This document shows positions 35,875 to 48,710 of a DNA stretch of 64,000 bases, one piece after another. The stretch lies in NCBI GenBank assembly GCA_024516155.1, contig JAJJXM010000099.1, forward strand, positions 1 to 64,000. The letters run 5' to 3'. The position numbers and the translations under genes were made by a program. Source of the DNA: Pyronema omphalodes. Taxonomy: Eukaryota; Ascomycota; Pezizomycetes; Pezizales; Pyronemataceae. Within the stretch, counting starts at the first letter, position 1. Every line of letters begins with the position of its first letter. The notes under the pieces are model-generated. The model ran no database searches and was not told the DNA's origin. It saw nothing but the letters and a program-made list of their open reading frames with translations.

Positions 35875-38800
35875 ATGCCGCCGCCAGCACATAGAGAAAC
35901 GGGTATTAGGTTACCTAAAGCTCTTAGAGATGAGATGGGAATTGGTATGTGTTTGTATTTTTTTTTTTCGTTTCTGTAGCTTTGTAGCTGGTGCTTTACT
36001 GCGTGTGTTCGGGGAGGGGGGTTTTTTTTTTTCGCGAGCTCTTGTGATGCATTGATTGCTTCAGCTATGCTATGCTATGCTATGCTATGCTGTGCTGTGC
36101 TATGCTCTAATACCTTTACCTTGATTAACCTCAAGGATATTTACTGGAGCTTCTTTTCTTCTTCATTATTCGATCTACCTTCGTCTCGCGTTCTCGTAAT
36201 CCAACCCAAAGAATACCTACTGACGTTAAAATCTGCAATAGATGAAACCGGTCGTCCCAAGAAAAAAGGCAGCGGCCACGGTGGACGTCGCGGACCCCCG
36301 GTAGACCGCAAGACAGCTCGTAAGCAACAGCGCGAAGAGAAGAAGAACAAACGCCTCGCCGGCCGTAACCGCCGTGGTGGTAACCAGGACGATGATGACG
36401 AAGACGACGACGATGAGGAGGATCACCGGGGTGGACGCGGAGGAGGAAGGGGAAGACAGGAGGAGGTTGATCCATTCGACATTTCCGATCCCAGCGACAT
36501 TGAGGAGTTGATGGCCAGAGCTAGTAAGCCGGCGAAGAAGGAGAAGAAGGCAGAGAAGCCTGCTAAGGAGGAGAAAAAATCTATTCTTAAGGCTGATACA
36601 AAGTCGATGAAACGCAAGGCTACGGAGGAACCGGAGGATAAACCGGCTAAGAAGAAGATTTCAAAGTCGGTTCTTGACAAATTGGCAGAAGATGAGGCGG
36701 AGATTGCATACCTTGAGAAGAAGCTTAAGATTAAGGGTGGAAAGAAGAAGAGTATGGGTGATGATATGTTGGACTATTTGTTGGATGGATTAAAGGATGA
36801 TTACCTTGACGATCGAGCTGAGCAAGCGGAGGAATATAACCGGAAGGCAGCGGCCGAGATGGAGATGGAGGAGGAGGAGAAGCCGAAGAAAAAGAAGGCA
36901 GAGAAGGCAGAGAAGGCCAAGAAGGAGGAGAAGTTGAAGAAAGAGGAGAAGGTTAAGAAGGAGGAAAAGGTCAAGAAGGCGGAGAAACCACCAAAGAAGA
37001 AGATCCCTCAAGCTGTTCTCGACAAGATTGCCCAGGATGAAGCCGAGATTGCCTACCTTGAGAAGAAGCTGAAGATTAAGGGAGGGAAGAAGAAGAGCAT
37101 GGGAGATGATATGTTGGACTTTCTTCTAGGTGGATTGAAGGACAATTACCTTGACGATGAGACGGACGAGGAGGAGTACAGAAAGTATCAGAAGATGTTG
37201 GCAGCAGAGAAGGCAGAGAAGAAAAAGGGCAAGAAGGTTGAGGAGGATGAGGATGATTCTGGATGGGAGGATGAAGACAGTGAAGGAGATGGCGAGGAGG
37301 AGGAGGAGGATGAGGAGGACGACGAGGAGGACGACGATGACGACGAGGATAGTGAGGGTGATTTCGGTGGTTTCGAAGACGATGAGGATATTGCCTTCAA
37401 TTCCGGCAGCGAAGGAACTGATGACGACGAAGACGAAGATGAAGACGAAGACGAAGACGAAGGCACCGATGCCGGATCTGACTCAGAAGAGGAAGAAAAG
37501 CCAGCTCCCAAAGTTCGCGAGAATCCTTATCGTGCTCCCGTCCCCGTCTCCGAGACACCCAGCACTCCCGCCGGATCGACCGTCCAGAAATACATCCCTC
37601 CCTCTCTCCGCAAAGCCGCCTCCACTGAATCCGAGCGCCTCACCCGTCTCCGCCGTTCCATTCAGGGTTTAATCAACAGGCTTTCCGAAGTCAAGTTGAT
37701 CACGTTACTTGGGGATGTTGAAGAAATCTACCGCCAGAATCCTCGTGCAGATGTCACCAATATCCTCTGTGACATCCTCGTAACCACTTTGTGTGATGAG
37801 AGCGCTTTGAATGACACCTACCACATTCTTCATGGAGGTTTCCTCGCAGGACTTTACAAAATTATGGGTCTTGATGTCGGTGCCACCATTGTCCAGAAGA
37901 TTGTGGAGACCTTCCTTGAGCACCACGCCCGAGCCAGCGAGTCTGATGCCCCTCCCCAAGGCAAACAATGCACCAACCTAATTTCCTTCTTGTCTGAGCT
38001 CTACAACTTCCAGGTCATTTCCTGCGTGATGATCTTTGACTTTATCCGTTTATTCCTGAGCTCCTTGACTGAGCTTCACACCGAGCTCCTTCTGAAAATC
38101 GTCCGCAGCAGTGGTCCTCAACTTCGAGCTGACGATCCCTCCGCCTTGAAGTCTCTAGTCCTCCTCCTTCAGCCCGCCATCGCCGCCGCCGGAGGCCATG
38201 ACAACTTGAGCGTTAGAACCAAATTCATGATCGAAACACTCACCAACCTAAAAAACAACAAAATCAAACCCAACTCCAACTCAGCAGTAAACTCCGAGCA
38301 TACACATCGTATGAAGAAGCTTCTCGGCACACTCAGCAACCGAACCCTGCGAGCAACCGAGCCACTACGTGCAAGTCTAGACGACATCAAGAGTGTCGAA
38401 ACCAAAGGAAAATGGTGGTTAGTCGGAGCATCCTGGGTCGGAAAACAAGCCGAAGGCAACGCCGGGGCTTATCCCTCTACCTCCTCCGGATCCTCAGGCA
38501 GAGAACGTGACAGCAACGGTACACCACCGCCCGCCTACATCAGCGACGACGAAGAAGACACCGCTGTGCCCGACCTCCAAGCCCTAGCCCGCCAACACCG
38601 CATGAACACTGACATCCGTCGCGCCATCTTCATAACCCTTCTCTCCTCCTCCGACTATTCAGACTGCTACACCCGCCTCTCCAAGCTCCGTTTAAAACGC
38701 ACCCAAGAACGTGAAATCCCCCGGGTCCTCCTCCACTGCGCAGCCTCAGAAACAGTCTATAACCCCTACTACGCCCTGATCGCCAAAAAACTCTGTTCCT

Positions 38801-39306
38801 CCCACCAACTAAAAATGACCTTTACCTTTGTCCTCTGGGAATACTTCCGACGCTTTGGAGAAGATGATGGACATAGCGGAACTAATGGCGATGAAGACAT
38901 CGACGATAACGATAACAACGAATGGACCACTCCATCACAACTCCGGAAAATCGTTAACCTGGCTAGAGTATATGCCAAGCTAGTCGCTGAAGGTGTCCTT
39001 TCTCTTACGATCTTGAAAACACTCAACTTTGGCTTTTTGCAGGATGCTACAAGGAACTTTTTAACGGTTTTGGTCACGGGAATAATTACCGAGTTGCAGG
39101 GGGATGAATTCTCCCTAAAAGGAATTTTTGGGGCTTTTGCGGATAATTTGGACCTCGTCAGAGGTTTGGCGTATTTTGTGAAGAAAAATGTTAGGAAGGG
39201 AGGTGTCGCCGCTGGGGAAAAGGATAAGAAAATCGTACAGAAGGGTGCAAGGGTGGTTTTGGAGGTTTTGGAGGAGATTTTGAAGGCGGAGGTTATTATG
39301 GATTAA
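35875..39306 (+). CDS. SGD1: Sgd1/NOM1 family nucleolar MIF4G-MA3 protein (1044 aa)
   Basis: Sgd1/NOM1 is a nucleolar factor needed for 40S ribosomal subunit biogenesis (18S rRNA processing); the family recruits the helicase Fal1/eIF4AIII. Exon 1 is 35875-35944 (MPPPAHRETGIRLPKALRDE...) and exon 2 is 36242-39306; splicing creates GIDETGRPKKKG. Basic nucleolar-type sequence comes first, then two near-identical 50-residue blocks (about 164-213 and 279-328), a long Asp/Glu tract (about 356-443), a MIF4G domain (about 484-673) and an MA3 domain from about 812 (DIRRAIFITLLSSSDYSDCY). The 297-bp intron is unusually long for this window and contains TATGC pentamer repeats. Confidence 0.93.
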
Positions 39307-41047
39307 GAGGCCGGGGGTGGTGGGGGGAGGGCGGGGGGGGGGGGGGGGGGGGGGGAGGATGGCAGGATGGCAGGATGGCGAAGATCGGGGATAAGATAGG
39401 AGGACGAAGGAAAATGAAAAGTGCTTTTTCTATGGCGTTTTGGGTTGGCTGGGTAGGTGGGGGGGGGGGGGGGGGGGGCGGATGTGTGTGAGCAGCGGGC
39501 GGTGCGGGGTGTAGCATGGGTGATGAGGTGGTGGGGCAGGGGGTGCATAGATCCCAATAAAACCCCAATCCTATACATACACACGATAAATAAATAATTC
39601 TCCTCAATAACATCCATATTAAAAGTCCAAAAATCAAAAACAAAGCCTTAATCCATGATAAGATGAAATTCACCACCGCAAAATCAACAAGTTAAACCAA
39701 AAAGTACACGGTAGGTAGGTAGGTAGAGTATGGATTTAAACACCAACCCTAACCCTGGCTGTGAGTGATTGGGTATGATTAGTAGGGTTTTTGTGGTGTT
39801 GGGATATCGCGGTTTCGGGGGTTTCGGGGATTTCGGGCTGGTAGTGCTGGTGGTGCTGGTGATATGATATGATATGATTTAGAAGAGGAAAATGGATTGA
39901 TATAGATGTAGAGTTATTAAAGGTGTGGGTGGTGAAATTGGGGGTAGTAAATGGAATAGATATGTGGTGATATAAAAGAAAGGGGAAGGAAGGAATAGAA
40001 CAAATATTTCCAACGAAACTGTTATAGACTATGTAGTTTAAATTCTATTTATGATGACAATAATGTAGTATACATATAGTATTGAATCATATCTGTTTTA
40101 TATCCCATTGATTCATTGTAAGTTGTATTTTCTTGTAAGCTGTAAGCTGTAAGCTGTACTCTGTGTTCAAATGTGTATTTAGGTAAAGGTTTTTTTTTTC
40201 TTATATCAATCATTTTTATCCTCCCTTCCTTCTCTTCAAAATCATATGCTTTTGTGGCTATGTATGTGATATTTTCAATTCTCATCTTTCCGTTCCCCCA
40301 TCCCTGTTAACCGCCCAAACCGCTCCTCCCCTCCACCAAATCACAAATCTCCAATATGACCAATATCACAAAAAGTCCCCTCATCCCGAATATCAAATAT
40401 CAGAACAGCAAAAACGACACTTCAAAAAAAAAAAAGATCACATCTCACCAAAACGATAACAATAATAAATAAACCACACTCCAAATCTCCCAAACATCAT
40501 CATCATCAATATAAATATCAATCAAAATTTTGGCCTATGTAACCTCCACAGCCGCGACACAACAAAGAAAGTAAACCCAGTACTCAAAACCAAAGAAACA
40601 AGAAACAAGAACCACCCATGCATAAATTTCCACCTCTTTCCAAAGAACATAAAACAGAACCCAAAAAGTTAAAAAAAAGAAAAAAACAACAACAAAGATC
40701 GCCAAAAAAAAACACAAAACGGTAAAAAGCAAGTGAAAGGAGAAAATAACAAGGGAAAAAAAAAACAAGATAAAACATAAAACATAAAACATATAACTCC
40801 CGACCTAGTAATCCACAATACATTGATATAATCCATAATTCCCTCCCATAGCTCCCCTTCTTCATCAACCCCTTCCTCCCCCTCCTCCCATAACTCCCAT
40901 AACTCCCCTCGTCCCCATGGGCCATCCCCTTTGCTTCACCCTACCCCCCCACCCCCCCCACCATTCCATAGCATACATTCCAACCAACCGTCGCATCCAA
41001 AGAAAAGCCGTTATAAAATCGTCATTAAAAAAAATCAGAAATCGTTT
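39307..41047. other. Convergent intergenic region with G/C tracts, no gene seen
   Basis: Long poly-G tracts lie at about 39329-39355 and 39460-39478, close after the NOM1 stop. GGTAGGTAGGTAGGTA lies at about 39713-39728, and AT-rich sequence follows. Short frames (60-126 codons) are Pro-rich or Phe-rich low-complexity sequence and are not supported as genes. Confidence 0.6.
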
Positions 41048-43011
41048 CTAGTAGGAAATCTTTTTCGGTTTCTTCCAGTAGTATTGCTATTTTTTTTATT
41101 ATTTGTTAGCTTCTTGTTCTTTTTAGTCATTGTTTATTCGTCTCCATTCATTTCTTCATCGATTGATCCCCATTGATCCCAATTTAGGATCTATATGGTG
41201 CTGATCGCACCATCCCGCACAAAGCACACAGCACGCACCACACCACACAATATACACCGTACACTGACCAGTGCCCACTCAACATCAGGATAACGTACCT
41301 TATGAGTCTTCCTACAACTCCTCACCCCCGCTCTTCCACCGACCGCAGTTCGTCTTCCCTCATCCTCATCATCCTCCAGAACATAATACCACTGCGACTC
41401 CAACTCCTTTCCCGCCGCATCTTTTCCCGTTCTCTTAATTTCTCCAACCCATTTCGTATCTCTCAATATCTCCCCCACCATTTCCTTCGTTGTCTTTACC
41501 GCCAGAGCTTCCGGTAGATTTTCATAAAGCTCCGATAGCGGCATTGTATTAACCCTACTAAACGCCAACTGGTTTGTTAAGTGATTCTGAAGGGTGATAT
41601 ATTTAGATGGGGACATTTTAGTTTGTTTCTGTTGTTGCGGGGAGGGGGCAGCAGAAAGCGGGGAAGAAGAGCGGCCGCGGGAAAATGCGGGGGGAGTGGA
41701 GGGAGGAAAGGCGGCTTGGAAGGGGGGTAAGTCGCTGTTGGGGACGCATGAATGTAATGGGAAGTCCGAACGGGGCTCGGCGGTTTCGGTGAGAGGTTCC
41801 TCGAGGGTTGAAGAGAGGGCAGAGGCGCGGAGAGGAGGAGGGAGAAGTGATTCATCGTCCTCGGCTTCGCCTTCGGAGTCGGAGGGTTCGCTGGCATGGA
41901 AATCGAGGTTGACTTGGGCATCTGCGATCAAAGTCTGGTCGGCATTGGCTTGAGCTTCCTCCTCATCGTTTTCGTCGGCTTTGAGTTCAGCAGGAGGTGC
42001 AAGAGGAGCCTCGGCGTCGAATTCTGAGGGTGGGTGGATAGCTTCGGTAGGAGCTTCAGTTTCCGGGTGTGGTGCTGGCTTGCTGTCGTCCTCATTTGCT
42101 GCATTTGGATTAACTGGTGGTAATTCCTGGGCTCCTTCCGGTTCATCTTCATAGATTTCCAAAAACTTTTCCGCCATAGCAGATTGTGAGACAGATTGGC
42201 GTCTATTAATCATTGAGTTATTATTAACTCTTCTCGGGGTTGGAGAAACCGGTGTAAGTTTCGCTCTTCCATTTATCCTTCTAGCATGATCCCAAGGGTC
42301 CGCATTTCCATAATTTCCTGCCTCCCAATCTACTGAAGGAGATCTATTAACACTTCCAGTTGGTGGACCCAAAGTTGACGGTGATGATGTAAGGTTATTT
42401 TCTCTATCCCCCCGATTTGTAGGTTCTCCTGGCCATGCAATTACTACCCTGGAATCGTGCACATCTAGCATAATCTCCGCATATTCCGTTTCCGAAACAA
42501 AAATATCATCTTTCTGTAAATCCCAAGCGCGTCCTTGACAATGAACCTTTACACCATTCCATCCTATACACTTTATTGCAATTTTCGGTTTCGCAGTTGC
42601 GGTGGCTGCATGGTAAGTTGCTTCGATATGAACGCGTGAAATCAAGCGACTTGCAGAAAGCCGGTAATGAGAACTGTTACTGCTTCTTCCAAGAAGAATA
42701 GTTTCTCCATTTCTGGGCAGAGTAATAGACGGAACTGCCGATAAGGGAGCGCGTTCGGATACGGTAGACTGAGTTCTTTTCAGAGGGGGTTTTCTAGCTG
42801 TGATAGCGGCGGCAGCTGGAGGAGAGGAAGGTAACGTTCCAAGGCTGGAAGAAGACATTGGGGTCGGGTAACGGTGCTCATCTTCGAGGACGGTAGCGGT
42901 GCGAGATTTCTGGCGTTTGAAACGAGGGGGGGAGGAGGAGAGCTCGATTGCTGGAAGGAGTCGCTTTACGCCATTACCGCCGCGGAAGAGATGGGGAGAG
43001 GAGTCGAGCAT
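41048..43011 (-). CDS. FHA-domain protein of the fungal Tos4/Plm2 type (583 aa)
   Basis: FHA domains bind phosphothreonine. In yeast the related Tos4 and Plm2 are chromatin-associated and linked to G1/S and DNA-damage transcription. The ATG at 43011 opens MLDSSPHLFRGGNG. The FHA domain (about residues 100-190) has LLGRSSNSSHYRLSASRLISRVHIEA. The middle is acidic and Pro/Ser-rich. A conserved C-terminal region (from about 464) ends GVRSCRKTHK. There a GTACGT donor (41298) and an AAATAG acceptor (41087) define a 212-bp intron whose removal adds QYYWKKPKKISY and a stop at 41048. Without this intron the reading frame would run on into unrelated sequence. The neighbour is another checkpoint gene. 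Confidence 0.85.
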
Positions 43012-45368
43012 TTTATATTTCCGTGACAAAGCGACCCAAGCGAGGTAATTTTATTTTTTTTTATTTTTTATTTTTATTTTTTTGCCGTTCGTAAGAGTTG
43101 CTAAGTATGAACGAACGACAAAGATGTCGTGGTGACCGGAGAGGGGAGTGGAGAAAGGGTTGTCAAGGTCGCGTGGATCGGAGTGAATGGGTTGGTAAAG
43201 TTGAAGTTGTGTGGTATATGTGCTATTTGGTAATGTCGGGGGTAATCGTATCGTATCGTATCTGTCGGCTCCGGATCTGGGTCTCTCAATCAAACCTTCA
43301 ATTGCGTGGTGGCAGCGATGGCTCTGGCCGTCTACTGGTGTCTGTCTATACTTTGCCACGCGTAAAGTATCGAATCGAATATGGAAAGCCTAGTGGGCCA
43401 GTTCTGTGTTCGTTCAATCGTTCCTCGGATCGTTCGTTGTTCTTTCTATAGGTTGGTTGCAGGATCCTCGGAGCGTCTCGTTCTGCTGCTTCTCCTTGTC
43501 GGAATGAAGGGAGGGAGGTTGGAAGGAGTTGGCTACGGTTCGTTCGCTGCAGTCGCTTCTTAGGAGGTCTAAGAAGAGAAGAGAGAGAGAGATTGGGTTA
43601 GCACGTCTTTTGCTCCAGTTCTTGTTCCTCGGGCGTTCGTACTTTTGCTCCAGTTCTTGGTCCGCGGCCGTTACGAACTCCAACCATGCGTAGACCGTGG
43701 ACTTGTCCCGAAGTGAAAGTGCGAGTTATTAACACCCCCGCTAGAGTTGCCGGGCTTGGTGATGATAGGTCTCGTTTAGAGGTTGGCGTTTGGTCTTTTG
43801 GTGATAATGACACCCGCGCGAGGAGGAGGAGGAGGGGGAGAACACTGTATGGGGAGGTACAGTGTGAAGAACAGAACCTCGTTGGGTTGTGTCGGGGTAA
43901 GAGAGGTGGGGGGGCTGGGGGATGGAAGAAGAGGAGCAGAACAGAGTAGAGCAGAGCAGAGCAGAGCAGAACAGGAACAGTTTGAACAAGACAGACAGAC
44001 AGACAGGCAGACAGACAAACAGACAGACAAGTCAGGCAAGATTAGGATAGCAGAATGGAAAAAGGAAGGGGGGAACGGAGGGGACTGGATTGGGCTTATG
44101 GACGGCTAAGCTGTGTTGGAGGAGATCTGATGGGGATGCCTGTTTCTGCTTGTCCTTGTCATGTCATGTCCCTTGTGCTCTCTTGTCGGAGCTGGGTGCG
44201 CGTCGGTAAAGATTTCGGTGAGTGAATGTGTTAAGTTTGGGAGGAGAGAACGGAGAGTATGGAGAGTATGGAAAGTACGGAGAGATGCACTCGGACATCT
44301 ACATCTCCGAATTAAGAGCTGAGAGTTGAGAGTATTGAGAGTACTGAGAAGTTTAGAAGTTGAGTATTACAACTTCTGTTGGTCTTTTCCTTCTATCAAA
44401 ATGTGATTGTCAGAGTGAAATTGTCTCAAAAAAAAATACTTCTTTCACCACTGCTCTGCTGCTTCATCACCTTCTGCTCTGCTTCTCCGCCGCGGAAGGC
44501 AGGCTGCATTCAACTACTTCACTTTATGGCTGGCAGGCTGCATGTCTTGTCTTTATTTAAGATGTGGCTCGTCTGGTATCTGGTATGTCTACTATGTCTA
44601 CTATATAATCCAACAAAGACAGTCCAGTCCATTCCAATCCAATCCAATCCCTTAACGACAGCCCCAATACCCAATCCCAAATTCCCGCTACCTCATACCC
44701 AATACCCAATACCCAAAATCTCAAAATCCCAAAATCCCAAAAACAAAAAACAAAACACATTTATTTTATTTTTCTTTTTTCTTTTTCATTATCCCCATAT
44801 TCCCCATATCCAATGAAAATCGACACAAACCCAAAAACGCGCCGGCAGTATTTTTTTTTCGCATTTGGGAACGCGACGCGTTACACGTGATGGTTGTTAT
44901 GCACTGTAAATACAGGGATTATGGGGATGGGGATGGGGATCGGGATTACTAATGGATTACAATTGGATGGGGATTGGAAAGTTGAATAGAGTAAATGCAA
45001 TAAATGGAATAAATGGAATAAAAATTCATAGCTGTCATATCGAATCGAATCAGGTCAATTGAAAGAACATATATGGTGCGTTGAAATCCCAGAGTGGTTG
45101 TGATTATGGTTGTCATGAGATTACAACGTCTGAAGTAATGGAACGTAATGTAATGTAACATGTCAGCAACATCAACACAGGGGTATTCTCCCGTCCTCCA
45201 AACCCCCAAACCCCCAAACCCCAAACACCGCAAACCTAGCCTCCTCGTCTCCTCACCTCGCATCGTAACTGCACCCATCTTACCGCCACATTAATCACCA
45301 AGCTATTACGAAAGGTCTTAGGGCATCTATCCATTAGCCAATCCAGATAAAATACCTAGACCAAAAAT

Positions 45369-45588
45369 ACCCCAAAAAAAGACCAAAAAGACCAAAAAGA
45401 CCAAAAAGACCAAAAAGACCAAAAAGACCAAAAAGACCAAAAAGACCAAAAAGACCAAAAAGACCAAAAAGACCAAAAAGACCAAAAGACCAAAAAGACC
45501 AAAAAGACCAAAAAGACCAAAAAGACCAAAAAGACCAAAAAGACCAAAAAGACCAAAAAGACCAAAAAGACCAAAAAGACCAAAAAAA
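45369..45588 (+). repeat. (GACCAAAAA)n nine-base tandem array
   Basis: About 24 copies of GACCAAAAA, with one eight-base unit near 45482-45489 that changes the register. Because the period is nine, the complement encodes long FLV/LVF and FWS runs, which are not a gene. Confidence 0.95.
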
Positions 45589-45617
45589 GAAACATCAAAC
45601 CAGCATATATATATAAA

Positions 45618-45721
45618 GCTCTATCCTCCTATATCCTCCTATATCCTCCTATATCCTCCTATATCCTCCTATATCCTCCTATATCCTCCTATATCCTCCT
45701 ATATCCTCCTATATCCTCCTA
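45618..45721 (+). repeat. (CTATATCCTC)n ten-base tandem array
   Basis: About ten perfect copies of the decamer CTATATCCTC directly follow the nine-base array, separated by about 30 bases that include TATATATATA. Confidence 0.93.
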
Positions 45722-46337
45722 TGTATATCTCCCTACTTTCACCCACTACCAAGACACCCATTCACCTACTTTCCATTCACCCATTCACTCAGCACAATCT
45801 TCCACCACCCTTAAAGTATCCATAATCGTAGTTTTCAATTTGATTAGCCCGTATATCATCGAGATGGATCGTGTATTTAACGAATGAAAAGGAAAAGGAA
45901 AAGGAAAAAGAAAACAGGTTTAACAAAAAGGTAAAAAAGGTAAAAAAGGTCCAGCTTCTACTTTTTAGTTTTTACTTTTTGACCCCCTCCCCCCTCCTTT
46001 CTGGAGACTGGCATTTTTTACTGCTACCATAGACTTGTATATACTGTTATCATGCTATCGGGCTCGAGAATCTCTTAAAGTTTCAGAAACTTCGTGTGTG
46101 TGTGTTTATTTATTTATTATTTCTAACTCCTCAACCCTTCGAAATCCAAAGTACTCCTAAATTTTGTAATATGGTCGATTATATCTTTCCCCTCACCCCT
46201 CACCCTCCCCCCCTCCCCCATCCCCCATCCTCCATCCTCCTTCGGCCACCCCATCATTCCATCGAGCACCTCTCCATCGCACCCCTCAATTCCCGCAACC
46301 TCCCCCCCTGTCCCATCCCCCCAGTATCCCAATCCTC

Positions 46338-48710
46338 CTAAGCATTGAACATACTCTCCAACATCGCGGCCTCATCAGGACTAACCATATCATTCAACAA
46401 CTGAAACGCAACATCGATAGTTTCCTCCAACAGACCGAATTCCTGAGCCTTTCCCTCACTAAACGCAACTCTAGCCATCAGCACCAATAAATTCTGATTA
46501 TTCCTTAACCTCTCATTTGCTTTTTCCGGATATGACAATATAACCGCATTTACAAGTTTCACTGCAACATTAACAATCTGCAAGCGTTTCTCAGCTTCTC
46601 CAAGACGCCATTCATAGGCTTCGTCGACTTCTTCTGCGGCGCGGTTGACAACCCGGTTAAGGACTGAGGAATGGGTTACTAGTCTCAACTTGCCGGTTTC
46701 GATACAGGCGATTCGGGATAGGAAAATTAGGATTTGTAGACGCATGGAGATTATTTTTAGGGGGTTTTTTTCTGCGCGGGGGGACATTTCGAGGGGTTTT
46801 GTTATGGCTTCTAGGAGGAGCTCTTCGTTTTCTTGTTGGGAGGAACTCATGATGGGGCCGTAGGTGTCCCTTAGAACACTGGTGGAGAGAATCGAGGCCA
46901 TCATACGGATGGTTTCGGTTGCTTGCCAGGGGTGGAGACAGATGGGAGGAAAGTCGAGACGGATTTGTTTCCAGAACCGCTTGATTTGGACTTCTTCGGA
47001 TAGGGAGTTTAGAGCAATGTCGTGCATTAATTGGAGACAGAGGAGGGTGGGAATTTCGGGGGTGGGGTTTGTGGTGCTGTGGTTATTGTTGTTGTTATTG
47101 TTACTGGTGATGGGTTTGGCGCAGCGGGGTATGGCGTCGATGTCCACGGTTGCTTGGATTAGGGATAGTGTGCTGTCCATGATGTGGAAACTGTGTGCTC
47201 CTTGAGCCCATAGTAGACCAAACCGTAGGAGCTCAATTAAGAGACTGAGAGGGGCATAGTAGGATTCGTTAAGGCACCGAGACCAGAGGGAGAGGATAAA
47301 CCGAGAGACGGAGAGGGGAAAGGTACCAGGGTCGGAGGTGAGACGGAGATGGGTTGCATTATCAAGAAAGGTTGACGATAGGGTGACGTTTGGTGATGAG
47401 GGGAAGGAGTGTCGGGTTAGGGCATCGAATATTCGTTCTTGAGTTGTGGGGAAACGGTGAAGTATTATGGCTTCAAAGAACTAGAACATTGTCAGTGATA
47501 ACTGGTGATAGAGATCAAGATCTGAGAAACTAACCTCGAGGCGGTCGTCGGCGGAGAAGAGGTTTTCTAGCACTCGCTCGTCGATGAAAGTGGGTTGCTC
47601 AAGGTTATGGGAATTACTGCGGAGTTGACCGAGTTGTAGCTGAGGGATCGGAGAACCATTAATGGAGCGTTTTCGCTTTCCTTTTGAGGGTGTTCGTGAC
47701 ATTTTCCGTGACGGACTCATATTTAGCATCACCACATCTTCATCAAATCCATCCCTCATAGCAAGACTTCTCTCTGACCTCTTAGGTGTAGGAGATCCAA
47801 CTATTACATCCTTCTTCTTATCCTCCCAGCCTGTACTCCTTGAAATCTTCTCCCTTCTCACAATCTCATCCCTTTCTTTCATCACGAACGCAAGCTCAGT
47901 CTTGGCCCTTTCAGTAGTCTCTTTAAATACTTCTACCTCCTTCAGTAGCTTCTCTTTTTCTTCTCCAAAGGATTGCATATTTTGTGCCATTTTCCTTTCC
48001 CATTCCCTAGATACAGTATCCAGCTTATTCCGCACATTCGCAATCTCTCCACTCTTTGCCAGTGCCTCTTGTTCCTTCTTTTTGGCCAACGCCTCTAACT
48101 CCGCAATTCTCCTCCTGGCCGCAGCAAGTTCTGCATTTATACCCGCATCCATCATAGTAGTAGCAGCATTTGGTACTGACGCCGACCTTCCAGTAGAGAA
48201 ATTTTGATAAGGAGCCGTAACAGCAGCCTGTGGCGGCGCCGGCTCAATCCCCTGCATAGGATCAACCCAATCGTCGGTATCCAAATCACGATTCTGTGAG
48301 AAAACCTTATTTCCCGCAGTTTCCGTAGCTGCAGCCGCAAAAGCAGCGGTGCGGTTGGTATATGTTGGCCTGGTTCCGATTACGGTAGGGTTATATGTAC
48401 TGCGTCCTAATGTAGCGGTCGATGGACCATATCTAGCGGTTGGCCTCACCTGTGGCCTATTAGAAATTGGCAAAGTGGGCTTCTCAAACTCGCCATCAGG
48501 ATAATTTGTTTCGAAGTCCGTGGCTATCGTTGGCGAGTTTGTCGCTACCGTTGCCGCCATCGATGTTCCTGCTGTCGCCGCATTCGAGACGCCGCCGCCG
48601 TGTAAACTTTGTTGTGTCGGGTAGCCTCCATGTTCAAGGAAATCTAGTTGATCGGCATCGAGGTCGTCGAGTGGGTCGTCGGCGAAGAAATCTTCTTCTT
48701 GGAGGGGCAT
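46338..48710 (-). CDS. uvsD: ATRIP-type checkpoint protein (Ddc2/Rad26/UvsD family, 772 aa)
   Basis: ATRIP/Ddc2 proteins bind the ATR/Mec1 kinase and bring it to RPA-coated single-stranded DNA at damaged or stalled forks. Exons are 48710-47535 and 47480-46338; the 54-bp intron (GTTAGT...TTCTAG) joins DDRLE to FFEAIILHRFP in phase 0. The N-terminus EDFFADDPLDDLDADQLDFLE resembles the acidic RPA70-binding motif of ATRIP. A coiled coil spans about residues 190-293 (AELAAARRRIAELEALAKKK, then REWERKMAQ). A basic segment with SPTPKR and SPSRKMSR follows, then a helical C-terminal half ending AAMLESMFNA. Assignment rests on this architecture and on the resemblance to fungal UvsD/Rad26, not on a search. 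Confidence 0.78.

Larger units (their letters stand above)
43012..46337. other. Microsatellite-rich intergenic region, no gene seen
   Basis: More than 3 kb separates the FHA gene from the ATRIP gene. It includes GAGCA repeats (43930-43975), CAGACAGACAGG repeats (43990-44030), an AATCCAATCC/CCCAATACCC tract (44630-44720) and the two tandem arrays listed separately. No frame shows a recognisable domain. Confidence 0.65.

Noticed and set aside
39296..39676. Pro-rich minus-strand frames after NOM1
   Set aside because: They arise from the poly-G tracts and lie in the 3' region of the NOM1 gene.
39743..39754. Telomere-like CCCTAACCC
   Set aside because: Only one or two units, no array; the same is true near 59100. 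Not evidence of a chromosome end.
45356..45598. FLVFLVFLV / FWSFWS frame on the minus strand
   Set aside because: Product of the nine-base tandem array.
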